Below, piece after piece: positions 19,346 through 27,832 of a stretch of DNA of 52,133 bases. The position numbers and the translations under genes were made by a program. The stretch spans positions 1 through 52,133 of the forward strand of contig JAFZLQ010000063.1 of assembly GCA_017551425.1 (NCBI GenBank), read 5' to 3'. The stretch's first letter is position 1. Every line of letters starts with the position of its first letter. The notes below the pieces were generated by a model. It had not been told where the DNA came from, did not search any database, and worked only from the letters and a program-made list of their open reading frames with translations. Origin of the DNA: Bacteroidales bacterium. Lineage in GTDB: Bacteria; Bacteroidota; Bacteroidia; Bacteroidales; UBA932.

Positions 19346-22300
19346 ATGAGAAAAACTATCATCCGTTTATCACTCGCGCTGGGTATCCTGGCGGCGTCGC
19401 CGCTGTTGTCAGCCAACGAGTTGCTTGATTACGGACAGGCTGATGCAGTTCCCAGGCCTTTTGCAGATGACAGGAATCTTGTCACCGTGACCGGCGTGGT
19501 GCAGGACGAGACCGGGTCTCCGGTGCCCGGTGCGTCGGTATTCATCCCGGGTACGACCAGGGGTGTAGTGACAGACGACAAGGGTAAGTTCGTGCTAGAA
19601 GTGCCTGCCGCAACTAAGGAAATCAAGATTTCATGCATCGGATACGACGATGTGGACCTGGATATCGACGCTTCGGGCAGAAAGAACCTCGTTGTAGTGC
19701 TCAAGGAGTCCACCACCTTCCTCGAGAGCGCCGTGGCAGTCGGCTACGGTTCGCCCAAGAAGGTCGAGTCGCTCGTGGGCAGCGTGACCACCGTCAATTC
19801 GGCCAGCATCCGTACGGCCCCTTCATCATCGGCCCTTGACGCCCTCCAGGGACAGGTCGCCGGTCTGGCGGTCCTTACCTCCGGCGGTGTTGCCGGCGAC
19901 AACTCGGTATCCATGAAGCTTCACGGTATCGGCTCGCTCACTTCGTCGTCGGCCCCCCTGTACATAATCGACGGCGTGCCTTCGAGTTCCCGTTCGATCA
20001 TGTCCCTGAACCCCAACGACATCGAGTCCATCTCCATCCTCAAGGACGCATCCGCAACCTCCATCTACGGTGCCCGTGCGGCCAACGGCGTAGTGCACAT
20101 CATCACCAAGAGCGGTTCCTACAACAACGACGCTACCATTACCGTCCGTTCACAGTACGGTATTTCCACCATCACCGACAAGTCTCTCTATGAGAACATG
20201 ATGAGCAGCGACGAGCTCGCCCGCTTCTGGAACATCGCCGGCATCCATTCCGCCCAGTACGTCAAGGAGACGTTCTACGACAACGGATACGATGCGGACA
20301 CCAAATGGTACAACTACGTTCAGCAGTTCAACAACCCCCAGTACCAGAACGACATTTCCATCGAGGGCGGCGGCCAGAGGGTGGCATACCTCATCGGCGC
20401 GTCCCAGTTCCACCAGAGGGGCTCGGCCATAGGCAACGTCTATGACCGCTTCACCCTGCGTTCCAACGTGCAGGGCCGTCCCAAGGACTGGCTCAAGGTG
20501 GGTATGAACATGAGCGGAACCTATGACAAGACCATCCAGAACCCCAACTGGTCCAACTCGTCCAACAACCGCAACTACACCTCCGGCGCCCTTTCCTACC
20601 TCACCCTGCCCTTCTATCCTGCAATAGATCCGGAGACGGGCGAGGAATACGTGAACGAGTATCCCGGCGGCATGATCAACCACCATACCTACATGGCCAA
20701 CCGCATCACGCCCAGCGAGCGCCTCACCCTCATGGGCACGGCGTTCGTCACCGTCGACTTCACTCCCGACCTCAAGCTTTCCTCGAGGGCAGGCGTGGAC
20801 GGTTACGTGACACGCTACACCGGTGTGATGAAGCCCGATTATTACCTGATGGGCGGCAGCGGATGGAGAAGCCGCAGCACGACGTACAACTACACCGCTT
20901 CGCTCACCAACACCCTCGAATACACCTACGACAAGAGCAACCTCTTCAATTTCAGCCTCCTCGCTGGACACGAAGAGATCTTCAACGACTATGACGCATG
21001 GTCCGGCTCGGTGGATGACATCATCAACCCCCGTATCACCCTCATCAGCTCGGGCGACCCTTCCACCTACGAGCTTGCCGAGTCGCAGGTACAGAGCGCA
21101 TTCCGTTCCTTCTTCGGACACGGAGACTTCACCTTCGACGGCCGCTACATCCTCGACGCTTCGATACGTGCCGACGCATCTTCCCGCTTCGGCGCATCCA
21201 ACCGCTGGGGCGTCTTCTGGTCCGCAGGTGCGATGTGGAAGATCAAGAGGGAAGAGTTCCTCAAGAAGGTAGTCTGGGTCAACGACCTCAACTTCAAGGT
21301 GAGCTACGGTACTTCAGGTAACGCCAATATCGCTGATTACCAGGCGCTTAACCTCCTCGGCGAGGGCGGTATGTACGAGGGCGTGAACGGCCTCTACTTC
21401 GCCCAGCCCGAGAATCCCGACCTCTCATGGGAAAAGCAGGCGCTGCTTACCGTCGCATTGACGGGCAAGGTCCTCGACCGCCTCGATTTCGACGTCGAGT
21501 GGTATCACCGCAAGACCACCGACATGCTCATGAGCGTGCCCATTCCCGCTACCGTAGGTTTCGGTTCCCAGTACCGCAACGTCGGCGCCCTCCTCAACAC
21601 GGGTATAGACGTGACCCTGGGATACGACATCCTCCGCACCCGCCAGTCCTTCCTCCACTTCCAGACCACCTTCAACTACAACGCAGAGAAGGTCCTGGAG
21701 CTCTTCGACGGACGTGAGCGCTGGGAGATAGCCAACACCGGCGTGGCCTTCGTGGTCGGACATCCGGTAATGTACTATCATCCCATCTACGCCGGCGTGG
21801 ACAGGAATACCGGTAAGCCTACCTGGTACGTTCCCAATCCCGACGACGTCGATACCCCCACCATGGACGAAGTCACCGACGTGTTCTCCGAGGAAGCCCT
21901 CACCCAGAACACCGGCCTCAAGCGCAACGCCCCCGTTTACGGCGGTTTCAGCTTCTCGGGCGGCTGGAAGGGACTCTCGTTCCTCATGGACTTCTCCTAC
22001 GTGCTCGGCAAGTACATGATCAACAACGACGCGTATTTCTACGCCAACCCCAACAACTTCGCCGACAGCAACCAGCATAAGGAAGTATCCGACTTCTGGA
22101 CGGAAACCAACCAGGACGCCAAATGGCCCGACTGGCGCCAGGGAGCTATCATGCAGTTCGACACCCACCTCATCGAGGATGCTTCCTTCCTGAGGCTCAA
22201 GAACCTCCAGATCGCTTACTCCCTGCCCAGCAGCATAATGGACAACATCTCGTTCATGAAGGATCTCAAGATTACCTTCACCGGACGCAACCTGCTCACT

Positions 22301-22405
22301 TTCACCAAGTATTCCGGTATCGACCCCGAAGACGACACCAACGTCTCCCTGGGTCTTCCTGCAAACTCGAAGCAGATGCTTCTCGGACTTGAACTCACTT
22401 TCTAA
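19346..22405 (+). CDS. SusC-like TonB-dependent outer-membrane transporter (set 2)
   Basis: 1019 residues. Signal peptide about 1-23; N-terminal carboxypeptidase-regulatory-like domain (VTGVVQDETGSPVPGASV); plug with YIIDGVP and the LKDASATSIYGARAANGV motif; barrel ending in LGLELTF. The sequence is well diverged from the 13782 paralogue, so this is not a recent duplication. It starts an operon that seems to run through SusD, two lipoproteins, a hypothetical protein, and two protease/barrel pairs to 34913 with gaps of under 20 nt or overlaps. Confidence 0.95.
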   Translation: MRKTIIRLSLALGILAASPLLSANELLDYGQADAVPRPFADDRNLVTVTGVVQDETGSPVPGASVFIPGTTRGVVTDDKGKFVLEVPAATKEIKISCIGYDDVDLDIDASGRKNLVVVLKESTTFLESAVAVGYGSPKKVESLVGSVTTVNSASIRTAPSSSALDALQGQVAGLAVLTSGGVAGDNSVSMKLHGIGSLTSSSAPLYIIDGVPSSSRSIMSLNPNDIESISILKDASATSIYGARAANGVVHIITKSGSYNNDATITVRSQYGISTITDKSLYENMMSSDELARFWNIAGIHSAQYVKETFYDNGYDADTKWYNYVQQFNNPQYQNDISIEGGGQRVAYLIGASQFHQRGSAIGNVYDRFTLRSNVQGRPKDWLKVGMNMSGTYDKTIQNPNWSNSSNNRNYTSGALSYLTLPFYPAIDPETGEEYVNEYPGGMINHHTYMANRITPSERLTLMGTAFVTVDFTPDLKLSSRAGVDGYVTRYTGVMKPDYYLMGGSGWRSRSTTYNYTASLTNTLEYTYDKSNLFNFSLLAGHEEIFNDYDAWSGSVDDIINPRITLISSGDPSTYELAESQVQSAFRSFFGHGDFTFDGRYILDASIRADASSRFGASNRWGVFWSAGAMWKIKREEFLKKVVWVNDLNFKVSYGTSGNANIADYQALNLLGEGGMYEGVNGLYFAQPENPDLSWEKQALLTVALTGKVLDRLDFDVEWYHRKTTDMLMSVPIPATVGFGSQYRNVGALLNTGIDVTLGYDILRTRQSFLHFQTTFNYNAEKVLELFDGRERWEIANTGVAFVVGHPVMYYHPIYAGVDRNTGKPTWYVPNPDDVDTPTMDEVTDVFSEEALTQNTGLKRNAPVYGGFSFSGGWKGLSFLMDFSYVLGKYMINNDAYFYANPNNFADSNQHKEVSDFWTETNQDAKWPDWRQGAIMQFDTHLIEDASFLRLKNLQIAYSLPSSIMDNISFMKDLKITFTGRNLLTFTKYSGIDPEDDTNVSLGLPANSKQMLLGLELTF

Positions 22406-22408
22406 ACT

Positions 22409-23935
22409 ATGCAAGCCATGAAATACACGATAAAGCACTTATTTGTTGCAGCCGCAGCCATTGCATCTTTTTCCGCTTGCAATCTCAGCCTCCTTCCCAC
22501 CGACTCCATAGTCTATGAGCCCGGCGGGCAGGTAATCGCCACCCGCGAAGACCTGATCCAGTTCGAGGCAAGGATAATGTCCGACTACCGTGCCGTACAC
22601 GGAGGCATGTACAATATCATCGAAGACGTCATGACCGACGGATTCAACGCGTCCTCCGGATTCGGCAACAATTACGGCGGCGTGCACCGCACGGACGACA
22701 GCTTCTCGTCGAGCGACGGGTACATAGATTCCTACTGGGGCAACCACTACATAGTCATCAAAGACTACAACGTGCTCATCAACGCCCTCAAGGACAAGAT
22801 AAACATCCCCGACGGAGCAGCCGATTTCGCCGAGGTAGTAAAGGGCGAGGCCTACATGTTCAGGGCCGAGGCCTATATGAACCTCGTCCGCCACTTCGGC
22901 AAGAACTACGACCCCAAGGACGAGACCTCCCTGGGCGTGCCCATCGTGCTTGAATTCGACCTGTACGCACGTCCCGCAAGGAATACCGTGCATGAGGTTT
23001 ACAAGCAGATCAAGGCCGACCTCGACTCCGCCGCCTTTTTCCTGGCCGGCGAGGCCGGCGAGCTTCAGGCGGAATACCCCACCATAGATGCGGTAAACGC
23101 CCTTTATGCCCGCTACTACCTGGATACCAAGGACTACGCGAATGCCGCGGCAGCCGCAGACAAGGTGATTTCCACTGAGAAATACACCCTGTCCAACACG
23201 GCGGACAAGCTTAAGAACGAATTCCGCGACGACGCCGGCACCGAGGCCATCATGCAGCTGTACGGTTCCCTCCAGGAGTCTCCGAACGCCACCGGCGTCT
23301 ATACCAGCATGTTCTCGTCCCAGGACCACGGCACCTGCTTCCGTTCGCTCTTCCTGCCCACGAAGAAACTTATCGACAGCTACTCGGCGAACGACATCCG
23401 CAAGAACGTATGGTTCTCGACCACAGACTATTACACAGAGGTGAACGGTTCCTACTACAGGGGCGATTTCTACACCTTCGTGAAGTATCTGGGCAATGCG
23501 GACCTGTACTCCGGCGATGTTCCCAACGGAGTGCAGATGTGCAAGCCTTTCCTCATCAGCGAGATGTATCTCATAAAGGCTGAGGCCGAGGCGATGCTGG
23601 ACGAGATCCCCAAGGCAAAGGCCACCATCAACATCCTGCAGGCCGCACGCGGAGCCAACAAGTCCGGCGGCCGTATCGAGGACATCCAGGCCGAATGGTT
23701 CCGCGAGACCGTCGGCGAGGGCATGCGATGGACCTGCCTCAAGCGCTGGGGCCTCGGATTCGAGTCCCGCACCGGCCAGCCCGGAACCATCTCCAAGAAC
23801 GTCATCATGGTGGGCGACTATTACGACGGCCGCAGCATGAAGGCGGACGACAGGGCGTTCCTCTGGCCCATTCCTTCCGATGAAATCAAGCTCAACACGA
23901 ATCTTGAGCAGAACCCCGGCTATGGCACCAATTAA
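22409..23935 (+). CDS. SusD/RagB-family nutrient-binding lipoprotein (set 2)
   Basis: 508 residues. Lipobox cysteine in ASFSACNLS. SusD features include the GEAYMFRAEAYMNLVRHFGKNY helix pair, the LYARYYLDTKDYANAAAAADKVI TPR-like segment and a C-terminal ETVGEGMRWTCLKRWGLGFE stretch in place of the more usual RRxELxxEGxRxxDLxRW. It follows SusC by 3 nt. ATG 22418 is an alternative start that gives a more typical MKY signal. Confidence 0.92.
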   Translation: MQAMKYTIKHLFVAAAAIASFSACNLSLLPTDSIVYEPGGQVIATREDLIQFEARIMSDYRAVHGGMYNIIEDVMTDGFNASSGFGNNYGGVHRTDDSFSSSDGYIDSYWGNHYIVIKDYNVLINALKDKINIPDGAADFAEVVKGEAYMFRAEAYMNLVRHFGKNYDPKDETSLGVPIVLEFDLYARPARNTVHEVYKQIKADLDSAAFFLAGEAGELQAEYPTIDAVNALYARYYLDTKDYANAAAAADKVISTEKYTLSNTADKLKNEFRDDAGTEAIMQLYGSLQESPNATGVYTSMFSSQDHGTCFRSLFLPTKKLIDSYSANDIRKNVWFSTTDYYTEVNGSYYRGDFYTFVKYLGNADLYSGDVPNGVQMCKPFLISEMYLIKAEAEAMLDEIPKAKATINILQAARGANKSGGRIEDIQAEWFRETVGEGMRWTCLKRWGLGFESRTGQPGTISKNVIMVGDYYDGRSMKADDRAFLWPIPSDEIKLNTNLEQNPGYGTN

Positions 23936-23947
23936 TCGAGTGAGAGT

Positions 23948-24844
23948 ATGAAAAAGATATTACTGTTTGCAGCCGGGCTGCTCGCACTGACCTGCGTTTC
24001 ATGCAGCCGCAAGGCAACATTTACGGAGATTCCTTTCGTTTTCTTCCCCACCCCCAGCCTCTCGGTCTATGAGGATGCGGGAGACATAGAAATACCCGTC
24101 AGGGCCTACGCAGACGTGGCCTTCACCCTCACTTTCGAAACCGTGGACGGGGAGAAATACGACAACTCCACCGGCGTCATGGTCCCCAACGGGCAGAAGG
24201 GCGTGGATTACGACATCGTGGACAACGAAGCCGCGATCGTGCGCTTCGAGGCCGCCGATACCCTCAAGAAGATCAAGGTCCATATTTCGGATTTCCCCGG
24301 CGTGCTTACCGGAAACAAGGATTTCACCATCAAAATCACCGGTTCCGGCAACGAGGTGACCACCGGCGGCTATTCCTACTGCAAGGTCACCATCATAGAC
24401 AACGACCACCCGCTTAAGGCTATCTTCGGAGAGTACATGGCCACGGACGGTGACGGCGTCACCTGGACCATGACCCTGACCGACGATCCCGACAACTGGT
24501 ACGTCACCTTCATAGACGGTATAGTTCCTACCTTCGCCGGCAACTACGTAGGCCAGGGCCTGCGCCATTATGTGCCTGCGAACGTGTCCGAAAACCTGTC
24601 CAGGATCTCCGTGCCCCTCGGTTACAAGCTCGCCGACAAGTATCTCGAAGAGGATATCACGATCTGGGGCTATGACGGCACCTACATCTATCCTTCGGGA
24701 TCCCTCGTCTTCGAAAAGACCGAGGACGGATACAAGCTCGACGGCGATAAGGGCTTTGCGGCCCTGTATGAGAGCGGTGGCTATTACTATCTGGCCGCCT
24801 CCAACTCTTTGACCGTCGCCCCTATCACCCTTGTCAAGAAATAA
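23948..24844 (+). CDS. Calx-beta-like surface lipoprotein (set 2)
   Basis: 298 residues. The lipobox cysteine is in LTCVSCSRK. Residues about 28-155 form a Calx-beta-type sandwich ending in the characteristic VTIIDNDHPL. A second beta-rich domain follows (FGEYMATDGDGVTWTMTL...), analogous to the C-terminal domain of the 18343 product. It sits in the SusE-like position after SusD, so it is likely an accessory ligand-binding or surface-anchoring protein. Confidence 0.7.
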   Translation: MKKILLFAAGLLALTCVSCSRKATFTEIPFVFFPTPSLSVYEDAGDIEIPVRAYADVAFTLTFETVDGEKYDNSTGVMVPNGQKGVDYDIVDNEAAIVRFEAADTLKKIKVHISDFPGVLTGNKDFTIKITGSGNEVTTGGYSYCKVTIIDNDHPLKAIFGEYMATDGDGVTWTMTLTDDPDNWYVTFIDGIVPTFAGNYVGQGLRHYVPANVSENLSRISVPLGYKLADKYLEEDITIWGYDGTYIYPSGSLVFEKTEDGYKLDGDKGFAALYESGGYYYLAASNSLTVAPITLVKK

Positions 24845-24863
24845 TTAGTTAGTATTGCGTATA

Positions 24864-27140
24864 ATGAAAGCATCATTCTGCAAATCAGCGCTTCTGGCTC
24901 TAGGAGCCATAGCCCTGCTCGCTTCCTGCAACCCCAAGGAGCTCGACTCTGTACTCGTCAGCATCAGCGCCTCCTCGGCTTCTTTCGCCGACGGCAAGGT
25001 GAATCTCGATCTGACCCTCTCCGGCAAGGCTTCCGCCGACGTGACGGTGGAACTTGCATCCAGCGGAACCGTACCTGCCGCGGCGCTCAGCTTCGACAAG
25101 TCCGTCACCGTATCTAAGGGCTCCAGCTCCGCCAAAGTCCCCGTGTCGGTTGACGCTTCCGGGCTTTCGGTCGGTTCATACGAGGCCGTTTTCACCATTG
25201 CATCCGCTTCCGGAGCCAAGGTTGACGCTTCCCAGAACTCCTGCAAGGTAGCCCTCGAGGTCAAGGCAGAGGAAGTAGTCCCTCCGACCGTTTCCATCTC
25301 CAACTATTCCGAGGCCTTCTCAGACGGCAAGGCTTCCATTACCCTTGCACTCGATGCAGCTGCAAAGGAGGACGTCACGGTGACTTTCGAGGTCAAGACC
25401 GAGGCGGACGGCTACGTGGCCATCCCCGCCGAGGCACTCAGCTTCGAGAACCCCGCCAAGATCCCTGCAGGCCAGCTCAGCAAGGAAGTCGTCGTCACCC
25501 TCGACCTTGACGCCATTCCCGCAGGCACTACCTGCTATGCCGTCATTGCCATCGCGTCCGTAAGCTCCAACGCCCAGGCCGCAGCCAGCAAGACCAAGGT
25601 CTATATCGAGGCCTCCAAGCAGCTTGTACCCAACTACCGCGAAGACTGGAACATTTCCTACGGCGGAGAAACCGAGATCGACGGCACTCCCGCCGATATT
25701 ATCAGCGTTTCCGGCATGGGCCAGAACAACTATTACGTATATGTTTACTCCAAGGGTGTCGTGGACCACTACTTCCCCAACGGCGTGAAGGACTTCCTCG
25801 AGTATCTTGAGAGCAGCGTCGTCGAGTACATAAACGGAGGAAACGAGCCCGTTATCCTTACCGGTGACCAGGACGCTCCTTTCAACCTCCTCTCAGTCGG
25901 CAATTATGAGGTATGGGTAGTCGGCTGCACCGAGGCCGGCCACATCAACGGAGACTATGCCAAGTATGAGTTCTCCAAGGAGGCAACCCCTGAGATCATT
26001 GCTGCATACAGCAAGTGGCTCGGCAAATGGAACGTTACCCGCGGCAACCTTACCGATGAATGGACCATCTCAGAATACATTCCCGGCGCACGCTTCTTAA
26101 TCCAGGGTATCGACGGCGACAACCCCGTGATCAGCGATATCCAGATCGAAGCATACTACGATGCATCCCGTGACGAAATCGTGCTCTCCACCCAGGAGTG
26201 CAAGGATTACAGCAGCGGCGGCAAGAACTATATCATCAACCTGGTAGGCCTCATTGAGTACTCCGGCAACCTTTCCCCTGTTACCGGCGATTATGATATC
26301 GCTTACGTCAAGAGGGTGGATGAGAATAACGCGCAGGTAGTGAGCGCTGGAAAGATCACCTTGTCCGGCGGCGGTGAATTCGAGGTCTGCGGCATGTGCT
26401 TCTTCGCAAGCGACGTGGATCCCAACAGCAACAACGGCTATGTCTTCAACGGACAGGTGTTCTACTCATGGCCCGAGGACATGAGCAAGATCGTAGCCAA
26501 CGACAACGATCCCGATTACAATGCGCTGCTCGGCCTGTGGACCATCAAGCGCAATCACTCCACATGGGACGACGTCGCCCAGGACTTCGTGGACCAGGGC
26601 GTGGTTGACGATGTATGGGAGATCACTCCCATGATCGCCGGCGATTCCTTCTACATTACCGGTTTCGAAGGATTCTCCGACGTGACTGCAGTGGCAAAAT
26701 ACGACTCCAAGACCAAGAGCTTCACCGTCAGGGAGCAGGATATCGAGGTCGGAGAGTACTCCCTCTGCCTGTGCGGCCTGTTCTATTATGGCGAAGACGA
26801 GTATCTTTACGACTTCGGCGCGACAATCTTCACCGCCAGCCTCGATGCCGGAACCGGCCAGATCAATCTTACTCCTGGCAATGCCGGCAACTATGGAATC
26901 TTCCATGGCGTGCAGCTCTTCGAGTACGATGAGGAGAGTGAAGGGTACTATTCCTTCCACGGAGAAGGTTACCCTCTGCCCAACGCCCTTACAAAGGTCG
27001 TTGACGCCCAGAGACCTTCCGCCAGGGTGTTCAAGTCGCGTGCCCGCACCGTCAGCACTCCTGACTTCGGAGGCAAAAAGCTCATCAAGAGCCGCAAAGC
27101 CGTTTCCCTGTCCGTCAAGGACGCAGTCAAGTCTCTATGA
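24864..27140 (+). CDS. Multidomain surface lipoprotein with duplicated domains
   Basis: 758 residues from ATG 24864 (an upstream TTG at 24855 is less likely). Lipobox cysteine in LLASCNPKE. Two consecutive beta-sandwich repeats occupy about 20-125 and 135-230; both start with SFADGK or AFSDGK patterns followed by LTL and end before a linker. Two copies of a later domain start LGKWNVTRG and LGLWTIKRN and share WTI/WEI, ITG or IQG and similar features; they also resemble the C-terminal domains of the two shorter lipoproteins. The C-terminus is a basic tail. Probably a surface ligand-binding protein; no enzymatic motif is seen. Its stop overlaps the next gene (ATGA). Confidence 0.62.
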   Translation: MKASFCKSALLALGAIALLASCNPKELDSVLVSISASSASFADGKVNLDLTLSGKASADVTVELASSGTVPAAALSFDKSVTVSKGSSSAKVPVSVDASGLSVGSYEAVFTIASASGAKVDASQNSCKVALEVKAEEVVPPTVSISNYSEAFSDGKASITLALDAAAKEDVTVTFEVKTEADGYVAIPAEALSFENPAKIPAGQLSKEVVVTLDLDAIPAGTTCYAVIAIASVSSNAQAAASKTKVYIEASKQLVPNYREDWNISYGGETEIDGTPADIISVSGMGQNNYYVYVYSKGVVDHYFPNGVKDFLEYLESSVVEYINGGNEPVILTGDQDAPFNLLSVGNYEVWVVGCTEAGHINGDYAKYEFSKEATPEIIAAYSKWLGKWNVTRGNLTDEWTISEYIPGARFLIQGIDGDNPVISDIQIEAYYDASRDEIVLSTQECKDYSSGGKNYIINLVGLIEYSGNLSPVTGDYDIAYVKRVDENNAQVVSAGKITLSGGGEFEVCGMCFFASDVDPNSNNGYVFNGQVFYSWPEDMSKIVANDNDPDYNALLGLWTIKRNHSTWDDVAQDFVDQGVVDDVWEITPMIAGDSFYITGFEGFSDVTAVAKYDSKTKSFTVREQDIEVGEYSLCLCGLFYYGEDEYLYDFGATIFTASLDAGTGQINLTPGNAGNYGIFHGVQLFEYDEESEGYYSFHGEGYPLPNALTKVVDAQRPSARVFKSRARTVSTPDFGGKKLIKSRKAVSLSVKDAVKSL

Positions 27141-27832
27141 AACGCATCCTGATACTGGCCTGCCTTCTGATCCAGGCTTTCTGCCTGGGGGCTCAGAACT
27201 ATGATTTCAAGCCCAGGGAGACATGGCCGTACCTGCTTGAGGAATTCACCTCCGGAGCCGTTCACACCTCCGGAGGTGTGAACCTCAATGAAGGCTGGTA
27301 CAATGTTTCCGTGGTGGACGGCAAGCTCCACTACATCAAAGACGGCCGTATTATGGAGGCGGACATGCGCCAGATCCAGTATGTAAGGATAGGCGAGGCA
27401 ATGTATGTAAACCGTCAGGGCGCCCTGGAACAGGTGGTGTCCGAGGAGGGCAACTGCGCCCTGCTGCGCAGCGCCCTGGTTAACATGGACCGCCTTGCCA
27501 AATCGGACATAGGATACGGCGTCAGCTCCGCAGTTGCGTCCACACAGAATCTCAACAACCTTGGCCTCGCGGAGGCGACCGTGAGCATGGAGCTCGAGGC
27601 TGCGATAGCCGGAGCCAAGGTAGGAAGCGTACTGCCCCTGCGCGTATGCTACAGCTTTCTCCTCGGAGCGAAGCAGGTGGAGGCGACAAAAGCCGCAGTG
27701 TTGGCCCTGCCCGATATCGACAAAGAAGCCGCGAAGGCTTTCTTCAAGCAGGAGAAAATAAACTGGAACAAGCCGGAATCCCTGGCCAAAGTGCTTAAAT
27801 ATCTGGCAGATACCTATAAAGTACAACAATGA
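27137..27832 (+). CDS. Exported hypothetical protein
   Basis: 231 residues with a signal peptide (MKRILILACLLIQAFCLGAQ, cleavage likely after GAQ). It overlaps the preceding and following genes by ATGA. The middle region (EGWYNVSVVDGKLHYIKDGRIMEADM) looks beta-rich and the C-terminal third helical. I do not recognise a family. Its position between surface lipoproteins and T9SS proteases suggests an envelope role in the same system. Confidence 0.6.
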   Translation: MKRILILACLLIQAFCLGAQNYDFKPRETWPYLLEEFTSGAVHTSGGVNLNEGWYNVSVVDGKLHYIKDGRIMEADMRQIQYVRIGEAMYVNRQGALEQVVSEEGNCALLRSALVNMDRLAKSDIGYGVSSAVASTQNLNNLGLAEATVSMELEAAIAGAKVGSVLPLRVCYSFLLGAKQVEATKAAVLALPDIDKEAAKAFFKQEKINWNKPESLAKVLKYLADTYKVQQ

